Source of the DNA: Hyaloperonospora brassicae
Lineage: Eukaryota > Oomycota > Peronosporomycetes > Peronosporales > Peronosporaceae
Reading direction: 5' to 3'
DNA: 64,000 nt
Assembly (NCBI GenBank): GCA_947650285.1
Contig: CANTFL010001192.1
Span: 186,001-250,000, forward strand
Below are positions 33,787 through 45,000 of the stretch, in pieces. A program made the position numbers and the translations under genes. Every line of letters begins with the position of its first letter. The first letter of the stretch is position 1. The notes below the pieces were generated by a model. That model was not told the origin of the DNA, ran no database searches, and worked only from the letters and a program-made list of their open reading frames with translations.

Positions 33787-35638
33787 ATGTTCGCCAAGCC
33801 TTCGAAGGTCAGCGGGAACGTGCTGCTCAAGAACAAGGACGTCAGGACGCTGCGTCACGACGTCGCCACGTGCTTTGCAAGCTCTATAGATGGCCCGGAT
33901 GACCCGAATCTCAAGCGAGTGCTGCCACCTAAGGCTGTTGTGCAGAAGGTGCGCTTCCAAGCGCCATCGCGCGTCGTGGTGTATACTGCAGAGGCGAACA
34001 AAGTGCCGGTACTATTCGATATGACAGGGAAAGGCGAGTGGGGCTTTAGTGTGTACGCACTATGGCAATCGCCAGCACTGCTGCCTCGTCTGATGGTCCA
34101 TGCTCCGGTGAGTACGTTTGTGCTGCGTGGCGCCGATGTGATGCTGCCGGGTGTCGTCTTTCCGTCCCCAGAGGCGCTGCAGACGCTGCGGAAAGGGGAG
34201 CTGCGAGCTGTGTACGTGGAGGGCAATCCCCATGCAATTGCAGTGGGTGAGATGCTCGTGGATGCAGCGGATGTGGAACGCAGTGGCAAGGAGGGACGAG
34301 CGCTCAGGCTCTGGCACGTAGTTGGCGACGCGTTGTGGCAAATGGGGCCGCAAACGCTACCAAATGAAGGGTTTTTAGGTGACCATGTGGTGTCGATTGG
34401 GCAGAAAGAACAGCTGGAGGAGACCGAGGAGGAAGAAGAGAGAGGTGGTGATGCAAGTGGGACAACGGAGAGTGGTGCAAGTTTGGAAGATGAGGTGCAG
34501 GGAAAAGATACGAAGAAGGAGGAAGAGGAGGTGACCAAAGAGCAGATGGATCGGTATTACGTTGAGGCTTTGCTGCAAGCACTGAGGACTTCGCGGGTGC
34601 GTGAGAAAGACCTGCCGATGCTGGCAAGCTCGTTCCATGCCAACGTGCTGTTGCCATGTCGTCGTGCTGGTGTGACACTGAACATCAAGCACAGCTCGTT
34701 CAAGAAGCTGTCTGTGTACTTGAAAGGGATGGAAACGCACGAGCTACTAACGGTCGTTGATAATGCTGGCGTGGTGTCAATCACAACGATCTCCAGACGC
34801 CATCGGTACGTGACGAAGATGGGGTTTGTCTGTTGAGCTGCTCGTATTTACTTTACGTAATCTGATCAGGGATGTGCTGTCGCACGAAGCATATGAGACG
34901 GTTGAAGACGCGCAGCAGAAAGAGCAGGCCACTGCTGACAAAGCAGCAGGGTTGCATGATTTCACTCCTGGCCAGTCTACGCCTGAGATCGAGGAGAGTT
35001 TTGGTTTGTCACCGGCGCTCAAGACGTTGTTTCTACCGATTCTGCCCGTTGCTACTATTGATCAGCCGGTCCAAAAGTACTATTCGCGTATGGAGGTTCG
35101 CGACTTGGTCACTCAGTACGTCGAAAGTCAAGGACTAGTTGACACTGAAAACCGCAAGTTTGTGCGGCTAAACGGTCCTCTTACTGACGCTCTCTACGGC
35201 AAGAAAGCACCTGCTGGTGGGTACAAAGAGCGCCTCGCTCGACAAGAAATTTGCAATCTTCTGCTGTCCAAGTGTACGCATTACCACCGAATCAGGCTCT
35301 TTCCGACGCACGCAGCTAAATTCCGTGGCGGCAGCTTCCGTCCGATTATGATTGTTGCTAAAAAACTGAAGGGCCGAAACAACACGACAGTGACGTCCAT
35401 TGCGTTTTATCAGCAGTTCGGCATCGATGGCGCTGCGTTTGCCAAAGAGGTGCAAAAGAAGTGGGGGTGTAGCGCTGCCTTGCGGCCATCCGAAGATAAG
35501 AGCATGTGCGAAGAGATTCAGATCCACGGCCAGATGGTGAACGAGGTACTGGAGCACTTGGGGACCAAATACCGCATCAACGCAAAGTACTGTGACGTGT
35601 CTTATGGCAAGGACGTCAAGGCCAAGAAGAAAAAGTGA
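33787..35638 (+). CDS. EIF2D: Translation initiation factor eIF2D (ligatin)
   Basis: Exon 1 is 33787-34805 and exon 2 is 34870-35638. The 64-bp intron (GTACGT...CAG) restores a single frame of 595 residues (ISRRHR joined to DVLSHEAY). The N-terminus MFAKPSKVSGNVLLKNKDVR is typical of the family. A PUA domain follows (about 60-200; GADVMLPGV, VYVEGNPHAIAVGEM). An acidic linker leads to a winged-helix/SWIB-like middle region, and a SUI1/eIF1-like domain ends the protein (NNTTVTSIAFYQQFGID, then EIQIHGQMVNEVLEHL). A lysine-rich tail closes it. eIF2D delivers initiator tRNA to the ribosomal P site independently of GTP and helps recycle 40S subunits. A CTCATT initiator-like motif lies just 6 nt before the ATG. 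The gene ends 76 bp from the convergent PGAP1. Confidence 0.9.
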
Positions 35639-35714
35639 GACAAGAAACGTGTGCACGAACGAGTACAGTCAAGTATTAGCCGTGAGGTCTTTTTTTAGGT
35701 GGACAGAAGGTGTT

Positions 35715-38504
35715 CTACGACGCGGTGGAATCCTTCACTTTCGGCGGTGACGCAGACGAAGTAAGCGACGTTCTCGATTTGCGCTTGTTTTTCTTCTTAG
35801 TGCGAGGAGCGGTCTCGTTGCTTGTTGCAGGAGGTGCCGCCGACGGTATGACGGTAGCAGCTGAGGTCGGCTTGTTCGTGGACACACCTGGCGACTTGTT
35901 CCTCTTTGTCGCCCTTTCGCGCTGCTTGTTCTTGATGCGTCGAGTCTCGATGGGATGGCGAAGCAAGACGTGATACACGACTAGCGCTAGAGCGCACACG
36001 GGCGTGAGGTAGAAAAACATTCGCGCTCGGTACAAGCCATAGGTAGCCTGGATAGCTGCACAAACCTGGAAAGCCATCGGCACGATGGCATGCATCGCCA
36101 TGTCCACCTTGCTCTCTTCCAGGAACACTTTGTACTTGGCAGCCTCCTGGAAGTTTCCATTTCCGCCTCCGCACAATCGACACGATCGGATGCAGAAGTC
36201 ACAGAAGTCTCGCGAAACCTTGAACCGATACACACAATCACACAAAACGACACGAAACGTCGGGCCGACGTACACCGCCCCACCAGCTGTGCCTTCCGTA
36301 ACGCAGTGCGTTGTCTTGTCGCTGTACTCGACAAACACAGCCCCAGGACCGCCATCCTCGAATACACACTTTGGACAGTTTTCAGCCGTGATTTTGACAC
36401 TGCTGGCTGCACTGCTGGATGACTTTCCGTAGACAGAAGCTGCATCTTGTCCGGACGAAGCACCGAAAAATGCCGTCGGAGGCAGCGGGATCATTCCGCT
36501 CAGCGACAGATGGATAAGGTACGTGTACATGCTCAGAATGACAACGTACGAGCCACCTTCCATCAAGAGACTGTTCGAGAGCTCTGGTGGTGGGAAACGC
36601 GCTATCCCAGCAAAGTAAGCCATTTTTCCGACCCAGGACAAAATGGAGAGCCATAGCACAGCGAAGAGCGAACGTTGCATGCGCTGCTGATCCGACGTTC
36701 CGTAACTGTCTCCACCCAACGCCAGTGTGTACACGACAAACACGACGAACGACGCCAATACCAACAGTCCCAAGATTTGAGAAGAACTCCATGACGAGGA
36801 GCTCGTAAAATGCCCCAGCAGCTGTGCAGTCGCGTGGATGATGACGACCAGCATCCAGCTGCGAAGCTTCAGTCGATCAGTCACATTGCCAACAACTGAC
36901 ACAAGTGGCAATACGGCAAAGCGCTGTAGCAACGAAAATAGTGTCGTCAGCGCGTACAACAAGCCCAGCGCGTAGGCGTATAGAATGACAAACTCAGCAA
37001 CTGCCGCCATCATAGCAATCGAACTGTCTGCTGCCTGTTCAGTGAGCATCTGACCGCCATTGTACAGGTAGAGCACCCAAGCCGTAAGAACGAGCGTGAG
37101 TACAGCAATGGCTGCCGCCGCGACCCTTCTCACGCCGACGTCGGCTGTTTTGCGCGAGCAATACGTGACCATGTTCTTGAAAAAAGCAGGAGCATGCGTC
37201 CAAGGGTGCAGCATCGATGTAAACGATGGAAAGTTCTCTGGGTGAAGATCCTCCGTACCATATGTTGACTGCAAATTGAAGCGACTTTGCCACTGCGAAA
37301 CTTGTGCGCAGAAAATCTGCAACGCCAACGCGTACATGATCACGAACACCATCGTCAATTTAGTACGCAGCAGCTTGGCCAAGAAGAGCGGGAGGGACAG
37401 CGCATATCCAGTGTACTCTCCGGGATAATATCCATCCTGCACATACGTCCGGTGCAACGAAACGTTCGCAGCACCCTCAATCTCCACATCCTGCTCAGCA
37501 CCTAACTGTCCAAACACCACTTTCTTCGCAATGGCAAGTCGCGCACTCGGACTGCTTACTAGCTTTCTCGTCTCGAGATCCACAACCTCGTACAAACTCT
37601 GCGCAACAACTTTCAGCAACTGATGACACCATACCAAACAGAAATGGTCTACTGGCGTCTTCACTGCTGGAAGCGCCGACGCCAGCGCTGCAAAGGCCCG
37701 CGACGGGTCAGCCACCGTGTCCACACTCGTCCACGACGTATGTACCAGTGTATCCTTGTGTCCACCAGCAATCGAGACATAGACCACATTGTCGTCCGGC
37801 TGTCTCGCAGCGTGCATTCGGTCGTACACGGCATTCATCTCGGCATCAAACACGAACGACGGTTGCTCGTACGGTACACCAAGTGCCACCACGTGTTGGA
37901 TCGAGTGTCGTTTGTAATTAGGCAGCGCTTCTGCAGTACGGGCGACGATGCCGCCCATGGAATGAGCCACTAGCATGACGCTCTCTGGCCTCGCACGCTT
38001 GAGAGCGTACTCCTCTGTCGTTTTCGTCTTGCGTCTCGTGCGGTACGCGTGAAGAATCGCGCGCACGACGTCATTGAGATACGTCGCTTGGTCCGTAATG
38101 AAGTTTCCATTGAGTCCCGTCGGCTCTTCGTTAAATTCCAGTGCAAACACGTCAAACAGGTCGTCGTCCATGTCCCATAGATGCCGACCCAACGACCGCG
38201 CTTGCTTGTAACTACCGCCGTGCCCTGGCACAAACAGGACGGGCACACCAGTCAAAGGCTCGCGCGCCGACTTCATGTGCACGCGATAGAGACGGTACTT
38301 TGGGTGCACAACCGGTCCACTCGAGTGCCACGTCACGGGCGTGTACACGGGCCACGACCACGTCATGTCGCACTGCGACGGCAGCAACGTGTTCCTCGCC
38401 ATGTCCAGCACAAACGCAGTCGTGAGCAAGACGCTCAAGAGCGCCAGCACACGCAGCAGCACCAAAGGCGGTGATGTAGCCATGACGGTGAAGCGCGAGG
38501 CCAT
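35715..38504 (-). CDS. PGAP1: GPI inositol-deacylase PGAP1/Bst1
   Basis: A 929-residue protein. The start MASRFTVMATS at 38504 is preferred over the longer upstream frame, because that extension overlaps APC11 on the other strand and lacks any domain. An N-terminal TM anchor (about 12-33) precedes the luminal lipase domain. That domain has VPVLFVPGHGGSYKQ (about 88-101) and VAHSMGG with nucleophile Ser182. It is followed by a PGAP1-typical region and about eight C-terminal TM segments (for example MVFVIMYALALQIF and FVILYAYALGLLYALTTLF). A Cys-rich loop and a Lys/Arg-rich tail (KKKNKRKSR) end the protein. It acts in the ER membrane, removing the acyl chain from the GPI inositol so that GPI-anchored proteins can leave the ER. 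It is intronless and transcribed divergently from APC11. Confidence 0.9.
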   Translation of the reverse strand: MASRFTVMATSPPLVLLRVLALLSVLLTTAFVLDMARNTLLPSQCDMTWSWPVYTPVTWHSSGPVVHPKYRLYRVHMKSAREPLTGVPVLFVPGHGGSYKQARSLGRHLWDMDDDLFDVFALEFNEEPTGLNGNFITDQATYLNDVVRAILHAYRTRRKTKTTEEYALKRARPESVMLVAHSMGGIVARTAEALPNYKRHSIQHVVALGVPYEQPSFVFDAEMNAVYDRMHAARQPDDNVVYVSIAGGHKDTLVHTSWTSVDTVADPSRAFAALASALPAVKTPVDHFCLVWCHQLLKVVAQSLYEVVDLETRKLVSSPSARLAIAKKVVFGQLGAEQDVEIEGAANVSLHRTYVQDGYYPGEYTGYALSLPLFLAKLLRTKLTMVFVIMYALALQIFCAQVSQWQSRFNLQSTYGTEDLHPENFPSFTSMLHPWTHAPAFFKNMVTYCSRKTADVGVRRVAAAAIAVLTLVLTAWVLYLYNGGQMLTEQAADSSIAMMAAVAEFVILYAYALGLLYALTTLFSLLQRFAVLPLVSVVGNVTDRLKLRSWMLVVIIHATAQLLGHFTSSSSWSSSQILGLLVLASFVVFVVYTLALGGDSYGTSDQQRMQRSLFAVLWLSILSWVGKMAYFAGIARFPPPELSNSLLMEGGSYVVILSMYTYLIHLSLSGMIPLPPTAFFGASSGQDAASVYGKSSSSAASSVKITAENCPKCVFEDGGPGAVFVEYSDKTTHCVTEGTAGGAVYVGPTFRVVLCDCVYRFKVSRDFCDFCIRSCRLCGGGNGNFQEAAKYKVFLEESKVDMAMHAIVPMAFQVCAAIQATYGLYRARMFFYLTPVCALALVVYHVLLRHPIETRRIKNKQRERATKRNKSPGVSTNKPTSAATVIPSAAPPATSNETAPRTKKKNKRKSRTSLTSSASPPKVKDSTAS

Positions 38505-38666
38505 TGCGAGCGTTTGGTAATGGGGCTGTGGCTCGCAAAAATGTGGTCGGATGGGTTGTTGTGCTTTCGGTGACCAGTGACCGAATAAAACCTCGATACC
38601 CCTTTTTGGCGAATCAGACACAAGCGAGAGGAGGATCGCGGCACACAACGCGTGGCGAGGAGCTCT
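38505..38666. promoter_or_regulatory. Shared 162-bp region between divergent PGAP1 and APC11
   Basis: The two start codons face away from each other with only 162 bp between them, so both promoters must lie here or within the genes. No clear canonical initiator is seen. CCATTACCAAAC just before the PGAP1 ATG (minus strand) is the nearest candidate. Confidence 0.5.
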
Positions 38667-38924
38667 ATGAAGGTGACGATCCAGCGCTGGCACGGCGTCG
38701 CGACATGGACGTGGGGCGTCGACGAAGAGTGCTGCGGCATCTGTCGCTATGCGTTCGAGGCGTGCTGTCCAGACTGCACTTACCCTGGCGACGGCTGTCC
38801 ACCGGTGTGGGGCGCGTGCCACCACGCTTTCCACATGCACTGCCTCGTCAAGTGGCTCGAGTCGCTGCAGTCGATGCGTCAGCACTGTCCCATGTGCCGA
38901 CAAGACTGGCAGTTCCGCAACTAA
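38667..38924 (+). CDS. APC11: APC11, RING-H2 subunit of the anaphase-promoting complex
   Basis: An 85-residue protein, the normal family length. The start MKVTIQRWHGVATWTW at 38667 matches the family N-terminus; five extra upstream codons in the frame are ignored. All zinc ligands of the APC11 RING-H2 fold are present: CGIC, CCPDC, PGDGCP, WGACHHAFHMHC and CPMCRQDW. It is the catalytic RING subunit that, with the APC2 cullin, recruits the E2 enzyme and transfers ubiquitin to mitotic substrates. It pairs functionally with CDC20 in this window. It ends 210 bp from the convergent VPS37 gene. Confidence 0.95.
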   Translation: MKVTIQRWHGVATWTWGVDEECCGICRYAFEACCPDCTYPGDGCPPVWGACHHAFHMHCLVKWLESLQSMRQHCPMCRQDWQFRN

Positions 38925-39134
38925 ACCGACAAGAGACCTGCTGAGCAGCAGTCGAAGGAGCTCGAGACGGATACAGTGACTGATTGATTGATGTCATCTC
39001 GGTGGACGTTCGTCCAGGTGGTCAGTTGTCCCGTTGATCGCTTGCTTGCTTGTTTACTTCGTCACCAGCAGCGGACAGTTCTTGTCATCAGTCCGTGTGT
39101 CGTTGATCTCTTCCAGCTAGTGTGGCAGCTGTTG

Positions 39135-40653
39135 CTACTGCTGGTTCGTCACTTGTGCGAGCTTGAGCGTGCGCTCGTGGTACACGCTGCGCTGCGGCAT
39201 GTAGGTGGCGAGAAAGCGTGCGAAGTCCACGTCGCCCTGAACAAACTGCGTGGCAAGCTCGTCGGTTGTATTGTCCGCATGCTTTGTTGCTGCAGCGAGC
39301 TGTTCCAGTAGTGCATCGGGTCGGTGACGCTGGAGGTGGAACGTTGACGTTAGAGCTCAAGGTGGAAAAACGGGCGTGTATAAATGGAGATGATGGTATG
39401 AGTACAGGGGATGCGAACGCGAACGCACGTACCGCAATGATACGCTGCTGTCGTGCCTGTATCTCAGCGAGCGCTTGTTGAGCCGCACGCAACTCGGTTC
39501 GTTGAGCCGCTACCACGGCTTGTAGATCACGCAGCTCGCGCTCATAGCCGAGCGTCGTCCTTGCGATGCCCATGTTGCAGTGCAAGACTTGGTCTCTCAA
39601 CTCGGTAAACTCCGTTACTAAGGGTAAACTCTTGACAAACTTCTTGAGCGCGTGGGTGTCCGAGTTCAATTCCTCGAGCTGGGCAACGCTACATGCATCG
39701 AATGAAAAACAAACATGTCAGCGCTGTCTCCATTCTCGCTTGACCAGCACGCGTTGTGACGCACGAAAGTCCCTCCAGTTCCGGGATGACTGCAGGAACT
39801 ATCGGCATCTGCGTGCGTTGTATCTTGCTTGTATCTGGTGCTTGTTGTAGTGGTCGTTGGTGGATTGGAACTGGTGGAGACTGCCGGCTACTTGACGATC
39901 TGTACTGCGACAACGACGCAGTCGACGCTGTCGATACCGACGAGCTACTCCCGGCTAACGACGCCAGCGGCTTGCTTGCTGCCGTCTGGTTGGCTCCAGA
40001 TCGCAGTTCCGTGACAATCTCCGTCACGATCCGTCCAAGATCCGAGTGCGCTGTCCATCTGCTGAGATCCGGGTGGGCGTGGACATTGCCCGCAGTATCG
40101 ATCCACCGATGTTGCACGGGGATGGACGTCTAATGCCACACCGAACGCCAACAAATCAATCACAGCACAATTTGCCACTACTTTGTTCACAGCTTGTTGC
40201 ACTCTTCACCTTTAGCTGCGGAACTCTCACTGGGAACTCCGACGGCAGTTGTCTGCACGCAACAACAGCAACAACAACAACATCAAACCGTCATTCGCAT
40301 CAGTCTATCGCACTTGTTCCGGCGGTTTGCTCGCTTTTTCTCAGCTTCACCACATAACGTACACTTCGAGTGTCAAGGGACCGCGCGGCGTGTTGGTCAC
40401 GGGCACCTCAAACGTCGTTTGCTGCTGGTTCTTGGCTCGACCTCCAGCACGCACGAGACTTGCCAGCTGACGGCCTCTCCTGCAGACACAATAGTGCACC
40501 GTCCGAGTGTTAGTGAGGTGTACGCACAATACTGACACTCCTTGTCAGAGGATACAAGCCTCGGGTCACTTACAGGCGCTCGAGTTCGCTCAGGTGCGTC
40601 TCCTGGACAGCCGATGCTTTGCTTGACGAGCTCCGGAACCCAAAGAACGACAT
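39135..40653 (-). CDS. VPS37: ESCRT-I subunit VPS37 (VPS37A-like, with UEV domain), six exons
   Basis: Proposed exons on the minus strand: 40653-40574, 40479-40363, 40252-40210 (43-nt micro-exon), 40129-39765, 39688-39433 and 39329-39135, giving 351 residues. Introns are 76-110 bp with donors GTAAGT, GTACGT, GTGAAG, GTGCGT and GTACGT and AG acceptors; phases match at every junction. The N-terminal part reads as a catalytically dead UEV domain (TFEVPVTNTPRGPLTLEV, LPSEFPVRVPQ, IPVQHRWIDTAGNVHAHP, HSDLGRIVTEIV). The micro-exon supplies the LPSEFP strand-turn. A Ser/Gln-rich linker then leads to the Mod(r)/VPS37 domain: PELEGLSVAQLEELN, a long coiled coil, and ATQFVQGDVDFARFLATYM near the end. 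The protein works in ESCRT-I for sorting ubiquitinated cargo into multivesicular bodies. An ATCATTTC initiator-like motif lies just upstream of the ATG. Confidence 0.85.
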
Positions 40654-41366
40654 TGTTTCGAAATGATTGCGCGTCGTCGATGGGTGCAAGTGTGTGGGAG
40701 CGAGTACTCCCTTGGTTTAGTGACTCCTTGGGTGGGGTACACTACGGGTACGCAGGTGGGTACAATACGGCGTGTGCGGAAGGAGCTTTCCGAACGCGAC
40801 AGAAACGCAGCTGTGTCTCGTTTCGATCCACTTTTTCCTTGTTGTGGTGGTAGATGTGTCAAAAGGTACTATTCCTGCATCGTCTGTACAGCATTTACGC
40901 CACTCGCAGCGCGCTCTTGCAAGACTTGACGACTTGGTTTGAGTGCTTATATATGACGCACAAACGTATGGAGAAGCGTGCGGCCATGAATGGCCTTTTG
41001 GAGCTTGGATGGTCGTCCCTTTTCGGCCGAGACGCATCGATTGCTGCAAAGGACAAGGATGTTTCGTGTCCTACTTGCATGCACTTGTGTATCGAAAGAT
41101 AGTCACGGACCTTGCAAATGATTGTGCTATAGCTGCTGCGTTGATGACTTCGTGTTATACAACACCAAAAAACGCGTCAGCCGCAAAGTATGTGTAACGA
41201 AGATACTTAGACATCCTGCAAGGCATCTGCTGCTTGTGCAGCACGTAATGGACACCTTGTACAGATGGAAGTTGTTACTAGAAGCTTCTTTTGCAATATC
41301 TATTATAGTGCTAGCAGCGGTGCTATTGAATGAGTGGTCAGGTGGCTAGGCTATGTTGTCAAGGCG
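40654..41366. other. Intergenic stretch, no gene supported
   Basis: Frames on both strands overlap without recognisable motifs. It lies upstream of VPS37. Confidence 0.4.
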
Positions 41367-41939
41367 TCAGCGCTGAAAGAGCTCACAAACGTAAGCTGTT
41401 GAGTTTCGCAACAAAGAATGTAGCGTAGTACCTGCAATTGTACGCCTGTAAGTGTTCGTGGTAGCAGTGACAGTGTTTCGGTTCGAATAGGCAAACGTTT
41501 GCTCGAAAAAACAAACTGCTCGACGAATAGCCATGTCCGGAAAAGTCATCGTGGTGTCGAGGTAGAACTCGGCTTTTGATCCGGAACCACACGAAGCAAA
41601 CGCGTCGATTAAGCTCAAGTGGACACTGTTGCATTCCACAAAGGTGTTGCTCAAAGCTGAGACGGACCGATGAACACATCCTTGCCCTATCTGGATGCTT
41701 TCACATTCTTCAAGCGCTAGTTATCGACGTCAATACATGCCTGCATTATTGCCAGCATAACTGCATTGACCTCCGAAAGCTAAAACTACGAGCGCCAAAA
41801 TAGGCTTGTTTGCAAAATAGGCCAAGTTTAGATGCTCCAACTGCAAGTGCGTGCTAGTCCCTTGAAACGTACGGAAACCAGTGCCGGAAAAGCCCACACC
41901 AAAGGGTCCAGCGAACATTGGCATACACATTGGAATCAT
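41367..41939 (-). CDS. Possible unrecognised two-exon gene
   Basis: Two protein-like minus-strand stretches follow each other. The first, 41939-41730, starts MIPMCMPMFAGPFG and has a hydrophobic segment (PILALVVLAFGG). The second, about 41665-41367, is LSNTFVECNSVHLSLIDAF to CELFQR. An intron between them is plausible: the acceptor CTCAG near 41665 gives a good frame, but the donor (GTCAAT or GTATTG) is weak. No family is recognised. It could be a small membrane protein or chance frames. It lies 90 bp beyond the end of the HECT gene on the same strand. Confidence 0.25.
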
Positions 41940-42029
41940 TCAACATATCTACTACCTCCACTGTTTACACGGATCGACCGGTGAATATGACATACCTATC
42001 TCACACGCAATGGTCGTCTCTAGGTCAAC

Positions 42030-45000
42030 TTAGTCCCGATCAATGACACCGCGGCTATTGGCAATAGCGAATGCCATTTGCTTTGCAAGCACAGCTTTGC
42101 TGGAATAGGCTGGCAAGTGCAAAGTATTGGTGCAAGTCCGCGCAAATGGCAGCGCAAGATCGACATCAGCGTTATCAACAACCCGGCGGACGACTTCAAA
42201 TGGCGGCTTGAGCGCCGGAAAGCCGCCAGGAGGTAAATTTGGACATCCTGTCGCATAAAGCAGGAACGCTCGACGCTCTATGGCTGACATTTCCTCCAGC
42301 ACTTCGAAGAAAAACTGCACAGGTTGGCTGTCCTTTGTGAATCCATGCGCAAGCTTTGTATCCTTCACCAGCGAGTCCACATTCCACTCTACATCCTTCT
42401 CACCGCAAAGCATCGATAGCACTTCTGGAACAAACATCAAGCGCAACTTTTCCAGCGGAAAAACCTCGCTAATGCCTTCACGGAACGCCAGCACCTGAGG
42501 ACGTATGCCCGAGTCGAGCCACAACTCCAGCACCGCCCGTACGTATAGCACCAAGGTGCTAGGGGTCACAGCGATATCTTCCCCGCCGGCAACAAGTGGT
42601 TCCTGCGAAAACGGATCAATGAACGTGAGCCCGACGGCACTCAACCAGTCTTGAACGTCAAGATTGTCAATTTGGACACTCTGTTTGCCCAAGACTAGCT
42701 TTTGAGAAGCTTTGTACATCGAATACACGATACGTCCGTGGCTCAAAAAGATGTCGCCTAGCTCTTCCAGTCCAAAACTTTCACCAAGCACAAGCTTGAG
42801 GAACTGCGGCGACAACGGCAGCGGAAGCAAGTGCTCATCCATTAGTGCTTTGCCTGCTAGTCTACCCATCATGCGGAAACACTCCACTAGCTTCGGGTTC
42901 GATCTGCGCTGAGGATATGGGAATAAACCGTTGGAGTGACGGATCACTGGTGTATCGTCCGCGATGCCGCAAACGTTAGCTCTGTGCGACATCGCGACCT
43001 CATCGTCTTCGCCAGGGATCCATAATCGATCTGTCTCAGTTTCTGGGACTGTCTGGAGCGCGTGTGCTACTGTTGAGTAGAACGCTGCTGTCACGCCAGA
43101 GCCGTAGCCCTTCTCACCGACGAACACCACATCTAAGATAGCTTTACGTTTCGCGTGCATTTTCATCACTGCCTCCGCGGATCGCAAGATATGCTCACGG
43201 TACACTTTGACGCGTTCTTTCGGAACAGGCGATATGGAGACCTCTTGGTTGAAAATGCCGCCTCCTACCATTGCAGACATCCCGGAGTCGGCTAAGCTGT
43301 CCTCGCTATTCAGTCGATTGCGGAACCAGTGCAGCGAGCGGGTGCAGCCGAACGATGTAGAGCGAAACAGTTTTTCTCGCAGGTCTCGCGGAAAAAAGAA
43401 TTTACAGTGGGTCACAAGCGCATCGCACCAGGACGGATAAATACCACTACACATGGAGAGCACATCTCGCATCTGCGTCTCGAGCTTATTGTACAATCGC
43501 GGGCTCGTCCATAACGCTTCATCTAGAGACGCCGCATCTGCGCGGAATTGAAATAAATAGCGGAGCAGGCGCACCGCGCTTGCCACCGTGTCAGGCACGA
43601 TAATTCCGTTACACGTACTGCTGTTGCCACCTTGTAAAGTGGCAATGCGACTTGGCCACTGCGAGTCTTCTGTAGCGCCATCGCTATCAAGCGTAACAAC
43701 ACCATACGACAACGACCGTGCCGGTCGTTTGCACGCAATGGCTGATAAAGGAGCCAGCGAGTCGGTGCCAGAATCGACCGGATAAGAAGCGCTCGTTGTG
43801 TAAGAAAACTGCGCCCCCCATTGAACTTGATAATCACAATATAGTTTGTAGGTCAGCTTCCAAGGCGGAAGGGATGTATCCACGGCGCTGGAGGTCGCGC
43901 TAGTGCAGGAAGGGTCACTGCCGGATCGAGCACTCTGTTCGCGGCGCAAGTCCTCCACACATTTAAGCACGTTCTGGTCAGAAGGAAAGCTACGAAGCAC
44001 CACAGGTTGTCGCGTTTTCATGCGAGATACTTGTACATGTGCAGTCCTGGAGTCGTCAGCAGGCGCGCCTTTCTCCTCGACTTCGTCTTCACTGCTGCTA
44101 CTTCGGGACGCACTGGAAGCTTGCAGCTTTTCCATGTAACCGCGTGATCGCAGAAACGTCAGCATCCGCTTCGATTTAGTTGCATCTCTGCATTCGTGCA
44201 CCGCAAAAGCGACAAATCCATCGGCTTTCAGCAGCCTCCGACTCGCACCAGGGTCGGCGAACTTTGAAAATAAGATGCAACACTTCGCAATTGATTCGGT
44301 GTGACTGTGCGTCGTCGACCCACGTACAGCTGACATAAAAGCAATAAACTTTTCAATATCCCAAGGAGCTCCGTCATGAACGGTCCGCTGAACCACATCT
44401 GGCAGCTTCTTCCGCTTTTTCTTTTGGGATGTCCCCGATACGCCAAACGAATGAAAGATGTCCAGCAAGGCCTTGTGAGCATGAGCAGTTGCCTCAAACT
44501 GCTGCGTGGATGGGTTCAGCTGAATAAGTGGTGACGATGCAGGTGTGCCTTTGCTCCACGTGCTTCTGTCAGGAAGCTCAAGGCCACGTTCGGACGACCC
44601 TAGACTCGGATCCTGCGCTACAATACTTGCGTCGCACTTGCGGAATCCAACCACCAAACTTACCTTGGGCAGCTGCGAACAAACCATTTTAGGCTTCGTA
44701 CCCTTGGGTCTTACATGCGATTGCAATGACGACAAACCGTCTCCAACTGAACTCTCCTGGGTGACATAACTTCCCTCTTTAGACGTTTTAGCAGCAACGG
44801 GGTGAGGCGCTAGTATCAACCCTTCATCCGTCAACACTTCCTCCTCAATCAGCTCATTCGATGGCGTGCTCGATTGCGCGCTATAAGTGGCAGGTGATGC
44901 TTGATCAGTAGTGTCGACATCGCTCGGCGCATTTCTGCTAACTGCAGAGTTACGCGATGCCAACGTACGGAGTTGGTCCATCGCTATGCCTGAAAAGCCT

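Noticed and set aside
38505..38903. 133-codon N-terminal extension of PGAP1
   Set aside because: It overlaps APC11 on the opposite strand and lacks family similarity; MASRF at 38504 leads directly into the TM anchor.
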